Below are positions 17,272 through 25,418 of a stretch of DNA of 64,000 nt, piece after piece. Made by a program: the position numbers and the translations under genes. The first letter of the stretch is position 1; the number at the start of each line of letters is the position of its first letter. The stretch lies in contig OZ248539.1 in NCBI GenBank assembly GCA_965234685.1, positions 2,232,001 through 2,296,000 on the forward strand, in the 5' to 3' direction. This DNA comes from Fimbriimonas planktonicus (GTDB taxonomy: Bacteria > Armatimonadota > Fimbriimonadia > Fimbriimonadales > Fimbriimonadaceae). The notes beneath the pieces are model-generated. The model was not told the DNA's origin and made no database searches. It saw nothing but the letters and a program-made list of their open reading frames with translations.

Positions 17272-18108
17272 ATGCGTTGGAAAGGCCGAGAAGAGAGCTC
17301 AAACATTGATGATCGTCGTGGCAAGGGCGCTTCTGGCCCGGTGATTGGTGGGGGAGCTGCGCTAATTCTTGTCATCATCATCACTTTGCTTGGCGGCGAT
17401 CCAAGTCAGGTTCTTAATCAGGTCAATTCAGGACCCACGCAATCCTCGAATCTAGATCCGGAACGAGAAGAGGAACTAAGAGCGTTTACCGCGGTCGTTC
17501 TCAAGGACACCGAAGACGTTTGGAGCGAAGTTTTTCGAGAGCGAGGCACACGGTACGAAGAACCAACCCTCGTGCTTTTCACCGGTCGTGTGGATAGTGC
17601 GTGCGGCATGGCTACCTCGGCGGTCGGCCCTTTCTATTGCGGAGCCGACCGAAAGCTTTACATTGATCTGTCGTTCTACGATGAACTTCGAACCCGCTTC
17701 GGGGCGAAAGGCGATTTTGCTCAAGCCTATGTTGTTGCTCACGAGGTCGGGCATCACGTGCAGAACCTTTTGGGCACGATGGATAAGGTTAATTCTGAGC
17801 GAGAGCGGGTTTCGGAGAAACAAGCCAATGGTCTGTCGGTTCGCCTAGAACTGCAAGCCGACTTTTACTCCGGATTGTTCGCCCGCCGCGCACAAAACAT
17901 GAAGGGCGTTCTCGACCGTACCGACATTGAATCGGCAGTTTCGGCCGCTACGGCGATTGGGGACGACACGCTCCAGCGTCGAAACGGGGACGTGATGCCA
18001 GACTCCTTCACTCACGGTACATCGCAGCAACGCGTCCGGTGGTTCCTCAAGGGGTGGGACTCCGGAAAGATCGAAGGCGGCGACACGTTCAGCGTACGGA
18101 GTCCGTAG
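17272..18108 (+). CDS. YpfJ-family neutral zinc metallopeptidase
   Basis: The 278 residues match the YpfJ/KPN_02809 family: an N-terminal MRWKGREESSNIDDRRG block, one membrane helix (about residues 25-43, IGGGAALILVIIITLLGG), then a conserved ectodomain. The zinc-binding HEVGHH motif is at 157-162, with FYCGADRKLYIDLSFYDEL before it and ELQADFYSGLF after it, which supplies the third ligand. It is a membrane-anchored protease of unknown substrate. The start at 17272 has GGAAAG about 20 bp upstream; longer in-frame starts would run into the preceding prepilin gene. It converges on the GH35 gene with a gap of 7 bp. Confidence 0.92.
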   Translation: MRWKGREESSNIDDRRGKGASGPVIGGGAALILVIIITLLGGDPSQVLNQVNSGPTQSSNLDPEREEELRAFTAVVLKDTEDVWSEVFRERGTRYEEPTLVLFTGRVDSACGMATSAVGPFYCGADRKLYIDLSFYDELRTRFGAKGDFAQAYVVAHEVGHHVQNLLGTMDKVNSERERVSEKQANGLSVRLELQADFYSGLFARRAQNMKGVLDRTDIESAVSAATAIGDDTLQRRNGDVMPDSFTHGTSQQRVRWFLKGWDSGKIEGGDTFSVRSP

Positions 18109-18115
18109 GTTGCAC

Positions 18116-20494
18116 TTACGCCTGTCGAATCTGAACTTTGCCGATCCCTGGTTCAATCTCGAGCCGATACTCGTCGCCCTGAATCAGCTGCAGTTTCGCA
18201 CCAGTTCCCGCAAGTTTTGGCTTCCCGCGAAGGATAACGATTTCCTTCGTTGGTCCGCGACGGAACGAAACCGAAGCTGAATCTGCGGCAACAATCTCAG
18301 CGGTTGAGTGGCTAAGAAGGAAGCCGCCAATCGGCAAGCTCATCGGCAGAAGCTTTGCCGTTCTCGCCGGAAGGTGAACCTTTCCGCCAAAGAGAGCTTG
18401 CCCTCCATCTTTGATCGTGAGGTCCTTGGATTCGGTGTCCAGATTGATGAGGCTAACGAAGCGAGATTGTTGGTGGCGAACTCGCTGGAGCAAAACGCCC
18501 CCATTCGCGGAATCGTGCGTGACTCCCGCTCGAATTCCGAGCTCATCAAACAACGCCTTCCAGAGTCGGCGATGCTGCGGAGGTTGAACGGTGAGGAGGC
18601 ACACTTTGCCCGAACCAAACGGAATGATCGCGCCGCCGGAATGGTCAGATTGGACGATCTTAAGGAAGGTGGAACCCAATTTTGCGGTGAACGGCGTCCC
18701 TTCCCAAATTCGCGTCTCAGGTTCGAAGGATGCAAAACCCACGCCTTGAATCGACGGGAACGATTCGTGCGATGCCCTTAGCCCCGGATGCAGCGTCAGC
18801 CCCAAAGAGTCCATCCAGAGCGGCAACGCATTCCCCTCAAGGTCTTCCGTAGGCACCGGGCCAAAGAGCACGAGCGTGCCGCCATTCTGCACGTACTTCT
18901 GGAGTTTCCGGGCAACGACCGGTGCCATGCAAACCGAGGTGGCAAGGACCAAGACCGGCGTTTTGATGTCCGCCTCTGCCTGCAAGTTGATGGCATCGAA
19001 GCTGACACTCTGATCGAGAAGCGCCCTCACAAGCCGCTCTTGCCAGCCACGCGCCGCTTCGAGTTTGCCCGCAAGATCACGCATCGGGCCGACTGGCTTG
19101 AGGTCCGTGGAGTAATAGTCCGGGATGAATCCCAAGGAAACTCCGTCCAATTCCTGGCGGGCCTCGGAGAGCCAAGGCTCAACCGCTAGAAGCGTCTCAT
19201 TGGTGTCCTTCAATCCAAAGTAGACCGGGTCCAATTGCCCTTCTGGGCCAATGGGGGCAGCAAATCCGTGCCTTTCGCCGGTTGTTCCTACGCGGCCATT
19301 GCCATCGTTCAGCGGCTTATCCAGCATCGGATTTCGCCCTCCGGCGATGAGATAGTGATTGAGCATCCGATTACCTTGAATCACGCTGAGACGAGCCTTG
19401 AAATCGGTGGCCTTGTTCGAATAGCGGTTTCCGCCAATCTCGCCGTAGTCGCCCGTGCCGGCCTCAAACTCGACGGAAGAAAGGGGTTGCTCAGGTCGGT
19501 TCACCGCCGCCATGAAGGCATTCAGCATGTACAAATCGCCAGCGTTATCACGGGTCAGCTCACCAAGGTAGTGATCGGACGATCCCCAATACCCGGCCGC
19601 CTGCGTGTAGCTTTCGTAGGTTTGCGCAATTCCGATCGGGAACGTTGTGGCTCTTCCGCCGCCGCTGCCGTGAATGTTGACAATGAAGGGGACTCCATAG
19701 ACACCGGCTTTCTCGGAAAACGTTCGGAGTGACGAGACGAACCTGGTGAACAAGGTCCGCGCGAACCAGGTGTAGTCCGAGTGGAAAGCAAGCGCGCTTG
19801 GGCCTTGTCCGCTTCGCAAAGTGCGGATTCGGAGAGCAGGGTCGCCCATGTCGAATCCGTACCGCTTCGCAAGCTCGGAAGCCGAGTACTTAGACTGAAC
19901 GTACTCAGCGAACTCACAGAGCGTCGCTTCGCTCAAATCGGGATCTTCTGACCAGCACTGAAGCATCCCGATTTCATTGTCGAGCTGCACCGCAATCACG
20001 TTGCCCCCCTTTGTTTCTAGTCGCGCGGCAACGGGTTTTAGAACCTCCGAGTACCAGCGCTCGACATACCGTAGAAAATCGGGATCGTTATAGCGAACGA
20101 CTTTGCTTTTCGCTGGCTTCCCCTCCCAAATTTCTGGCACGGCATCAGGACAGGCTTCATAGATCCAGTGGGGGATGCCTTCGTTCTTGACCTCCGCCAT
20201 GATGAACGGGCCTGGCCGGGCAATGAACCACAAATCGTGCTTCTTGCAGAGGTCGATGAAGGCTCCAAGATCGCGCTCGGGGCGGGTCTTTCCGGTGACG
20301 TCGATGAAGCCGTTTTCTTCCTCGTGGAAGAGCCAGGGGATGTACGTCGCCACCGCGTTGCATCCGGCCTGCTTGGTCTTGATAATGCGGTCTTCCCACT
20401 CAGACCGGGCAAGTCGGAAGTAGTGAACTTCACCGGAAAGGATAAGCGCAGGCTTGCCCGCGACGATGAATTTTCGACTTGCCAAGTGCGCCAT
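18116..20494 (-). CDS. Glycoside hydrolase family 35 beta-galactosidase-like
   Basis: The 792-residue enzyme has no signal peptide, so it is predicted cytoplasmic. The N-terminal TIM barrel shows LILSGEVHYFRLARSEWEDR and FIARPGPFIMAE, both typical of GH35. The proton donor is Glu174 in LDNEIG, and a glutamate in SVEFEAG (about 342-344) is the likely nucleophile. The C-terminal part contains a flavodoxin-like trimer domain (VLVLATSVCMAPVVARKLQKY, GSGKVCLLTVQPPQ) and beta domains. It should release beta-galactose from imported oligosaccharides. It lies next to the leftward regulator-pilin-lipoprotein operon but is separated from it by a strong terminator. Confidence 0.88.
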   Translation of the reverse strand: MAHLASRKFIVAGKPALILSGEVHYFRLARSEWEDRIIKTKQAGCNAVATYIPWLFHEEENGFIDVTGKTRPERDLGAFIDLCKKHDLWFIARPGPFIMAEVKNEGIPHWIYEACPDAVPEIWEGKPAKSKVVRYNDPDFLRYVERWYSEVLKPVAARLETKGGNVIAVQLDNEIGMLQCWSEDPDLSEATLCEFAEYVQSKYSASELAKRYGFDMGDPALRIRTLRSGQGPSALAFHSDYTWFARTLFTRFVSSLRTFSEKAGVYGVPFIVNIHGSGGGRATTFPIGIAQTYESYTQAAGYWGSSDHYLGELTRDNAGDLYMLNAFMAAVNRPEQPLSSVEFEAGTGDYGEIGGNRYSNKATDFKARLSVIQGNRMLNHYLIAGGRNPMLDKPLNDGNGRVGTTGERHGFAAPIGPEGQLDPVYFGLKDTNETLLAVEPWLSEARQELDGVSLGFIPDYYSTDLKPVGPMRDLAGKLEAARGWQERLVRALLDQSVSFDAINLQAEADIKTPVLVLATSVCMAPVVARKLQKYVQNGGTLVLFGPVPTEDLEGNALPLWMDSLGLTLHPGLRASHESFPSIQGVGFASFEPETRIWEGTPFTAKLGSTFLKIVQSDHSGGAIIPFGSGKVCLLTVQPPQHRRLWKALFDELGIRAGVTHDSANGGVLLQRVRHQQSRFVSLINLDTESKDLTIKDGGQALFGGKVHLPARTAKLLPMSLPIGGFLLSHSTAEIVAADSASVSFRRGPTKEIVILRGKPKLAGTGAKLQLIQGDEYRLEIEPGIGKVQIRQA

Positions 20495-20555
20495 TGCAGT
20501 GATCGGATTCTACCAACTGAACCGATTCAGTAAGCGGCCATCCAGGTACAAAAAA

Positions 20556-20583
20556 GCCCGAGGCAACGGAGGTTGCCTCGGGC
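20556..20583 (-). terminator. Rho-independent terminator
   Basis: A perfect 12-bp stem (GCCCGAGGCAAC with GTTGCCTCGGGC) has a 4-nt loop and is followed on the minus strand by six U's (20555-20550). It ends the regulator-pilin-lipoprotein operon just after the lipoprotein stop. Confidence 0.9.
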
Positions 20584-20589
20584 TTTGGC

Positions 20590-20790
20590 TCACATTTTGT
20601 CGGCCGGCGCGCCGGTTTGGTTGCCCTTTTCCTTTGCGTATTCCGACCGAATCTTCTCAACATCAACCGGAGTGTTCAGGTTGCTCTTGAGCGCGTCTTT
20701 ATCCTTTTCAGGCATTGCATCGCTACCAGAGCAACCCACCAACCCGAGTACGACGCCTGCCAACAGCAGAGTGAAGTACCGATTGTTCAT
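20590..20790 (-). CDS. Small lipoprotein of the leftward regulator-pilin operon
   Basis: The 66-residue protein starts MNNRYFTLLLAGVVLGLVGC, a lipobox with the lipidated cysteine at about residue 20. The mature part (about 46 residues) is hydrophilic and rich in Lys, Asp and Glu, with no recognised domain. The start at 20790 lies one base after the stop of the prepilin-like gene, so translation is probably coupled; a longer in-frame start at 20814 would overlap that gene. A counterpart with the same LGLVGC lipobox follows the prepilin gene of the divergent operon. It is followed at once by a rho-independent terminator. Confidence 0.75.
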   Translation of the reverse strand: MNNRYFTLLLAGVVLGLVGCSGSDAMPEKDKDALKSNLNTPVDVEKIRSEYAKEKGNQTGAPADKM

Positions 20791-20791
20791 C

Positions 20792-21700
20792 CTATTCGGC
20801 TGGCCAGAAGGCATCCAGAGTCGTAAGCGATCCGCGGACGGCCCGCTTGCTCATCAGCTGCCGCCAAGGCGTGGACTTTGCGTGTCCGTCGGTCGCAACA
20901 TAAATGTTTCGGCCAACTGGGAAGGTGGTGATGGTGCCTCGGTCGGTCGAGACCGGAATGATTCCAGCCTGAATTCCTTGAGCGCCGACGCGACCTGCAG
21001 GAGCGCAGATCATGTTGCTGTCGCCATAGAGGTTGAAGGGAGGATCACCCCAATATCGGAACCAGTTCAATGGTTCGCAGCCAAGCGGCCAGTTGAAGTC
21101 TGGGTGGTTTGCCTGAGCGATCATAACCTGATCTGACGGTCGTGCTACCGCCGTCGTGCTTAGCGACGACGTGCTGTCCTTGTAAGCGGACGAGGGCCAG
21201 ATCCAAGTGCCTGGTTCCTTGCTAACTCCGCCGATTCCGTCTACGTCCCAAACTTGGCCGCCGGTGAACTGGCCGCTGAGTGGCCAGCGCAGGCCCATTC
21301 GGAAGGAGTTGGAAGTAGAGGTACGGGTGGTCGCATCTCGTCGAGGAGGCATTCCCCACGTGCTGGTGAGAATGAAGTTGTTGTCGGTGACTTTCGCTGG
21401 TCCGAGCGGGTCGATGATGAGGTCAAGCGACTTCATGTACGGCTGCTGGAGAACGATAAACGATGGCATGATCCAGTCAGCTTTGAAGGCCAAAACCGGG
21501 CTGAATAGGTCATCTGAGTCATTGGAGTACATCAGCTGAGCGAGACCAATCTGCTTAACGTTGCTAAGCGACTGGGTAGCTTTTGCTGCTGCTTTTGCCT
21601 GGGCAAACACAGGGAATAGGATCGCCGCAAGAATTGCGATGATCGCGATGACGACCAAGAGTTCGATGAGGGTGAAACCTCTCTGTTCCGTTCTATTCAT
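20792..21700 (-). CDS. Prepilin-like (type II pseudopilin-like) protein 3
   Basis: The 302 residues start MNRTEQRGFTLIELLVVIAI, with a canonical Gly-Phe cleavage site and the same membrane stalk as the other copies in the window. The body contains NDSDDLFSPVLAFK after the stalk and the C-terminal VATDGHAKSTPW block (H-X9-DG group). The start at 21700 lies two bases after the stop of the GntR/LacI regulator gene, and the small lipoprotein follows one base after its own stop. The three genes must be read as one operon, so this pilin-like protein is probably under sugar control. Confidence 0.88.
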   Translation of the reverse strand: MNRTEQRGFTLIELLVVIAIIAILAAILFPVFAQAKAAAKATQSLSNVKQIGLAQLMYSNDSDDLFSPVLAFKADWIMPSFIVLQQPYMKSLDLIIDPLGPAKVTDNNFILTSTWGMPPRRDATTRTSTSNSFRMGLRWPLSGQFTGGQVWDVDGIGGVSKEPGTWIWPSSAYKDSTSSLSTTAVARPSDQVMIAQANHPDFNWPLGCEPLNWFRYWGDPPFNLYGDSNMICAPAGRVGAQGIQAGIIPVSTDRGTITTFPVGRNIYVATDGHAKSTPWRQLMSKRAVRGSLTTLDAFWPAE

Positions 21701-21702
21701 GG

Positions 21703-22860
21703 CTATATTGCCCCTGCTAAAGGGGCTGAGATACGAGCATTGGTTTGGGGCACGGGACCACTGGAGTCCAGCGCCAAGAGTGGGGCGGCCAGCATCGTAT
21801 GTCGATGCGGACGAGGAGCTCGACCAAAAACTCGGTCGAGAACGAGGCGGGCAGAAATCTCTCCGATTCTTCGGAAGTCTTGAACGGCGGTGGTTAGGTG
21901 TCCTTTTCCGGGTAGCCAAGACATGAGTCCATCGAATCCAACGAGGGACAATTGGCCTGGGATATCGATGCCCCAGGATTCCAGTAAGTCGTAGGCCGTC
22001 AGCCCAACGAGATCGTTAACGCAGAAAATAGCGGTAGGGGGTGACGGAAGAGCAAGCAACCGCTTAAGAGGACCAGCGACCTGTTCGCGGTCGCTTCCAG
22101 ACTCATCGAGCCGCTCTAGAAGGTCCGCATCGTAAGTGATCCCGGCACGCGAAAGCGCGGCCCTCCAGCCATCAACTCGTTCGAGCACCGAGCTGGCAGA
22201 GTCCAAGTTTCGGATCATCGCGATCCGGGTGTGCCCAAGTTCGATCAGGTGGTTGACTGCGATCTCTGCGGAGCCGATGTTGTCCGTTCCGACGTAGTCG
22301 GCTGGATAGTTTGGATCGAGATACCGATCAACGAAGACGAGTTGGACACCCGCCTGCCGAACCCGCTCAAGCTCGTTCCGGTGCCCGACACCGTCGATGT
22401 ACCAAAGGATCGCGCCTGAGATGTTGGGATCTTCAGCAATCGAGCGAAGGAACTTCGCTTCCGAATCCCACATTGAATCCCAATCGTCGCCGGTGGCACT
22501 CCCGATGATCAGTCGGGCGTTCGCTTCATGGCTAAAGATGCTTTGGATTCCGGACAGCAAATGCGACGCCGCAAACCCGGTGGAATTGGGCCACAGCCAA
22601 ACGCCGACATCCTTTCGCTCGGCCGATTGCCGCCAAGCCATTGGCCCCGTCACGACCGGTCGGCAACGCGGCATGGACTCCAACAGCTTCTCTTGAACTA
22701 GGCACTCAATGGCGCTTCGAATCGCGGTGCGACTGACTCCAAACTCGTCCGCAAGGTCTCGTTCCGCAGGCATTGTTGAACCAGCCGGGAACCTACCGCT
22801 GATAATGGCTTCCCGGATTTTTCCGCTGATCGCATTCACTAAAGGTGATGTTCGACTCAT
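21703..22860 (-). CDS. GntR-type HTH regulator with LacI/periplasmic-binding sensor domain
   Basis: The 385-residue protein combines an N-terminal winged helix of GntR type (about 8-70; SGRFPAGSTMPAERDLADEFGVSRTAI and RSAIECLVQEKLLES) with a LacI-like ligand domain (about 80-365). The latter shows VFVDRYLDPNYPADYVGTDN, HLIELGHTRIAMI and AIFCVNDLVGLTAYDLLESWGIDIP. This AraR-like architecture senses a sugar and releases DNA. It is the first gene of the regulator-pilin-lipoprotein operon. A 24-bp imperfect palindrome lies just after its predicted transcription start, which suggests autorepression. The ligand is unknown. Confidence 0.92.
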   Translation of the reverse strand: MSRTSPLVNAISGKIREAIISGRFPAGSTMPAERDLADEFGVSRTAIRSAIECLVQEKLLESMPRCRPVVTGPMAWRQSAERKDVGVWLWPNSTGFAASHLLSGIQSIFSHEANARLIIGSATGDDWDSMWDSEAKFLRSIAEDPNISGAILWYIDGVGHRNELERVRQAGVQLVFVDRYLDPNYPADYVGTDNIGSAEIAVNHLIELGHTRIAMIRNLDSASSVLERVDGWRAALSRAGITYDADLLERLDESGSDREQVAGPLKRLLALPSPPTAIFCVNDLVGLTAYDLLESWGIDIPGQLSLVGFDGLMSWLPGKGHLTTAVQDFRRIGEISARLVLDRVFGRAPRPHRHTMLAAPLLALDSSGPVPQTNARISAPLAGAI

Positions 22861-22887
22861 GGAACCTAGCTTCGCACTTTTGGCATT

Positions 22888-22911
22888 TTTGGTCTACTTT
22901 AGTACACCAAA
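22888..22911 (-). promoter_or_regulatory. Operator candidate for the GntR/LacI regulator
   Basis: A 24-bp imperfect palindrome: left half TTTGGTCTACTT, right half TAGTACACCAAA (plus strand), with 10 of 12 symmetric pairs matching. It lies 27 bp before the regulator start and just after the predicted -10 box, a normal position for a repressor site. A half-site TTTGGTCTA recurs near 22973. Confidence 0.65.
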
Positions 22912-22925
22912 CGTCACTTGACCGG

Positions 22926-22954
22926 ATTATAACAATAATATTCCCAGTGAACAA
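22926..22954 (-). promoter_or_regulatory. Promoter of the leftward regulator-pilin-lipoprotein operon
   Basis: On the minus strand a -35-like TTGTTC (22954-22949) and a perfect TATAAT (22931-22926) are 17 bp apart. The start point would be near 22919, directly before the palindrome at 22888-22911. Confidence 0.6.
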
Positions 22955-23102
22955 GATGAAAATTATGGTTTTTTTGGTCTAGGTTTTTGTATCCGAACTT
23001 ACTCTTATGCAGAGCAACTCTCATCGTGAGAACTTTGTCGAAATACACCAGGCACAGACATCGATCAATCCTTGACTTAACCTCAAGCCCCCCCCTGCAA
23101 CC

Positions 23103-23118
23103 GTCGAAACCTTTCGAC
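23103..23118. promoter_or_regulatory. Upstream LacI-type operator candidate
   Basis: GTCGAAACCTTTCGAC has perfect 7-bp arms (GTCGAAA/TTTCGAC). It differs by one central base from the site at 23214-23229. At 111 bp apart, the two could allow cooperative binding or looping. Confidence 0.6.
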
Positions 23119-23170
23119 AACCCGCAAGTCAAGAAATTTTCCAAATTCGGGAAGAATAATTAAAAAGTGG

Positions 23171-23199
23171 TTGATTTCAGACGTAAAAAGCTGTATAGT
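23171..23199 (+). promoter_or_regulatory. Promoter of the rightward LacI-pilin-lipoprotein operon
   Basis: TTGATT (23171-23176) and TATAGT (23194-23199) are separated by 17 bp. The predicted start point near 23206 precedes the palindromic operator by about 8 bp. Confidence 0.65.
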
Positions 23200-23213
23200 C
23201 AAATCGTAAGCGC

Positions 23214-23229
23214 GTCGAAACGTTTCGAC
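23214..23229. promoter_or_regulatory. LacI-type operator, perfect 16-bp palindrome
   Basis: GTCGAAACGTTTCGAC is fully symmetric with the central CG typical of LacI-family sites. It lies between the predicted transcription start and the ATG of the LacI-type gene at 23247, which fits autorepression. Confidence 0.75.
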
Positions 23230-23246
23230 TCCAACTAAACAAGTCA

Positions 23247-24269
23247 ATGCCGACTTCGATCAAAGATATTGCGAAACTGCTGAATGTCTCGGTAAGCACC
23301 GTGAGCTACGCCATCAACGGCGGCCCTCGGACCGTGAGCCCGGAAGTGAAAGAGAAGGTGCTCGATGCTGCCCGTGAACTTGGGTACCGACCAAATCGAG
23401 TTGCCAAGTCGATGGTCACCGGGCGTAGCCGGACAATCGGAGTCGTCCCGCCCGAAATCGTTGAGGACGTTCTTCTCAGCCCTTACCTCCAACTCGCCCT
23501 CAACGGCATTTTTAACGCGGCTGGCTCTTCGCACCACGACCTCATCCTATTCACCCGACTGGCCGGATCTGGTCACGAAGAAGTGCTTTCGACCATTCTC
23601 GATGGTCGTGTTGATGGGGCCGTCTTCATTGCCCCGAACAGCACCAATCGCGCCGTTTTGCTAGCCAAAGAACTCCGAATCCCTTGCATCTCCCTTGCTG
23701 GATCCGAGATTGACGGCGTTCACACGCTTTCGGTTGCCAACGAGACAGGAATGCGACTGGCGATGAAGCACCTGTTTGATCTCGGCCACCGGAGGATTGC
23801 CCATATTGCCGGACGGCTAGACATGCAGGACGCCATCGAGCGCTTGCGGTCGTACTCCGACTTCATGACCGAAAACAGATTGGCGTATCACGACTCGTGG
23901 GTACTCAAGGGCCAGTTTCATCCAGATGGAGGGTACGCCGCAATGAAAAGCCTGCTGGCGCTGCCGAATCCGCCGACTGCCGTGGTTTGCGCAAACGACG
24001 ATATGGCGATAGGTGCTCTCCGAGCTTGCCAAGAAATGGGCGTCAACGTTCCGAGTCAAATGAGCATCTGTGGCTTTGACCAAACCTCAGCCAGCGAACT
24101 TACAATTCCGCCCCTAACTACCGTGTTTCAGCCCATTGCCGAAATGGGGCTTTACGCAGTGCAGTCCGTGCTTGACCTCATCGAAGGCAGGCCCGTGCCC
24201 AAGCACGTCACTTTTGAACCAACCCTCGTCGTTCGGTCTTCGACCGCCCTTCCAATGATGGAATCATGA
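23247..24269 (+). CDS. LacI-family transcriptional regulator
   Basis: The 340-residue protein has the LacI helix-turn-helix and hinge at the N terminus (SIKDIAKLLNVSVSTVSYAI, then GYRPNRVAKSMVTGRSRTIGVV). A periplasmic-binding-type sensor domain follows (VDGAVFIAPNSTNRAVLLAK, HLFDLGHRRIAHIAGR, AVVCANDDMAIGALRACQEMGV). It should repress its own operon until a sugar-like ligand binds; two GTCGAAA palindromes lie upstream. Its stop codon overlaps the start of the prepilin-like gene (ATGA), so the regulator and the pilin-like protein are made together. Confidence 0.95.
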   Translation: MPTSIKDIAKLLNVSVSTVSYAINGGPRTVSPEVKEKVLDAARELGYRPNRVAKSMVTGRSRTIGVVPPEIVEDVLLSPYLQLALNGIFNAAGSSHHDLILFTRLAGSGHEEVLSTILDGRVDGAVFIAPNSTNRAVLLAKELRIPCISLAGSEIDGVHTLSVANETGMRLAMKHLFDLGHRRIAHIAGRLDMQDAIERLRSYSDFMTENRLAYHDSWVLKGQFHPDGGYAAMKSLLALPNPPTAVVCANDDMAIGALRACQEMGVNVPSQMSICGFDQTSASELTIPPLTTVFQPIAEMGLYAVQSVLDLIEGRPVPKHVTFEPTLVVRSSTALPMMES

Positions 24270-25147
24270 AAAACAAGAAAGCGTTCACACTTATTGAACT
24301 TCTCGTCGTTATAGCAATTATCGCGATTCTCGCAGCTATCCTCTTCCCAGTATTCGCACAGGCCAAGCTTGCCGCCAAGAAGACCGTTGCCCTTAGCAAC
24401 GCGAAGCAGTTGGCGACCGCAAACATGATCTACATGGGCGACTATGATGACGCTCTGATCAAGGAATACTTTGGCTTCCCTAGCGGATGTAACTGGGGCG
24501 CCGTACCATTCGGCACGCCAGGTGCTTTCTACAGCTGGCGCCATGCGATGCAGCCATACACGAAGAGCAAGGGCCTTCTCCAGGACCCAACCAACCCGTT
24601 CCAGGCTGAGAACTTCTGGACCGTCTCCTTCGACGGACAGGGCGTTCCTAACGCAGACCAGTACGCATCTTCCAACTTCGCAGTGAACAACTCCCTCATC
24701 GGATTTGCAAACGGCGAGTGCGGCGGACCTTACACGCCAAACGGACAGAGCAGCCTCGACATCCTTCAGGACGTTGCCGGAACCATCATCATGGTCCCGA
24801 ACCGATCGCAGTGGAACGACCTTAAGTGGCACTTTGGTGCTGTTGGCTTCCCAGGCGGCGTTGCTAACATCAACGACACTTCGTGGTGCATCACCGCTCG
24901 CGGCGCTGCTACCCCAACCTGCCCTGCCATCGGAAACGGTCCTATCCACTCCGCTGGAAAGAACTCGAACTTCGTTTGGGCCGACGGCCACGCTAAGGCT
25001 CGACCTTACGCGCAGACCCTTCGCACCAACGATGCCGTTAACGACGACTGGGCATCCAACCTGTCCAACAATCCTGTCTCGGGTACGCCTTGGACGATTG
25101 CTGACCGACAGCTCGCATCCCAGAACCTGTTCCCTGAGTACCGCTAA
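24266..25147 (+). CDS. Prepilin-like (type II pseudopilin-like) protein 4
   Basis: The 293 residues start MKNKKAFTLIELLVVIAIIA, with Ala instead of Gly before the cleavage site and the shared stalk. Features further on are MGDYDDALIKEYF, several Trp-rich and Gly-rich segments, and the C-terminal FVWADGHAKARPY block. The ATG overlaps the LacI stop codon by four bases. A GC-rich hairpin separates it from the lipoprotein gene. Codon use from about 24500 on favours C-ending codons (AAC, TTC), as expected of a highly expressed gene. It is probably an abundant surface protein induced by the sugar sensed by the regulator. Confidence 0.88.
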   Translation: MKNKKAFTLIELLVVIAIIAILAAILFPVFAQAKLAAKKTVALSNAKQLATANMIYMGDYDDALIKEYFGFPSGCNWGAVPFGTPGAFYSWRHAMQPYTKSKGLLQDPTNPFQAENFWTVSFDGQGVPNADQYASSNFAVNNSLIGFANGECGGPYTPNGQSSLDILQDVAGTIIMVPNRSQWNDLKWHFGAVGFPGGVANINDTSWCITARGAATPTCPAIGNGPIHSAGKNSNFVWADGHAKARPYAQTLRTNDAVNDDWASNLSNNPVSGTPWTIADRQLASQNLFPEYR

Positions 25148-25160
25148 GGTAACAACAATC

Positions 25161-25185
25161 GCTGCGGCCCACGATGGGCCGCAGC
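25161..25185 (+). other. GC-rich intercistronic hairpin
   Basis: A perfect stem of 10-11 bp (GCTGCGGCCCA with TGGGCCGCAGC, 3-nt loop) lies between the prepilin-like and lipoprotein genes. It has no U-tract behind it, so a role in mRNA stability or partial attenuation is more likely than full termination. Confidence 0.6.
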
Positions 25186-25195
25186 AAAACCTCTC

Positions 25196-25405
25196 ATGAA
25201 AAAACTCAGCCTTCTCGCCTCATTCGTTGTTGTGCTCGGACTTGTTGGTTGCGCCGAAGATAAGTCAAGCGAAACCCGACAGGTATCCACGCCAAACCCA
25301 CCGGTTAAGCCAATGACCAATCCGAACGCTCCAAACGGCAACAACATGCCAGACCAAGCTAAAGACGTGATTGGAAAAGTTGCACCTGGCGCTGCCGGCA
25401 ACTAA
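25196..25405 (+). CDS. Small lipoprotein of the rightward regulator-pilin operon
   Basis: The 69-residue protein starts MKKLSLLASFVVVLGLVGCA, a clear lipobox with the cysteine at residue 19. The mature part is rich in Pro and Asn (STPNPPVKPMTNPNAPNGNN) and looks unstructured. It matches the small lipoprotein of the divergent operon in position, length and lipobox, but not in its mature sequence. It follows the hairpin at 25161-25185, and the next gene starts 13 bp after its stop, so all four genes are probably one transcript. Function unknown. Confidence 0.75.
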   Translation: MKKLSLLASFVVVLGLVGCAEDKSSETRQVSTPNPPVKPMTNPNAPNGNNMPDQAKDVIGKVAPGAAGN

Positions 25406-25418
25406 ACGGGGCTAACAA

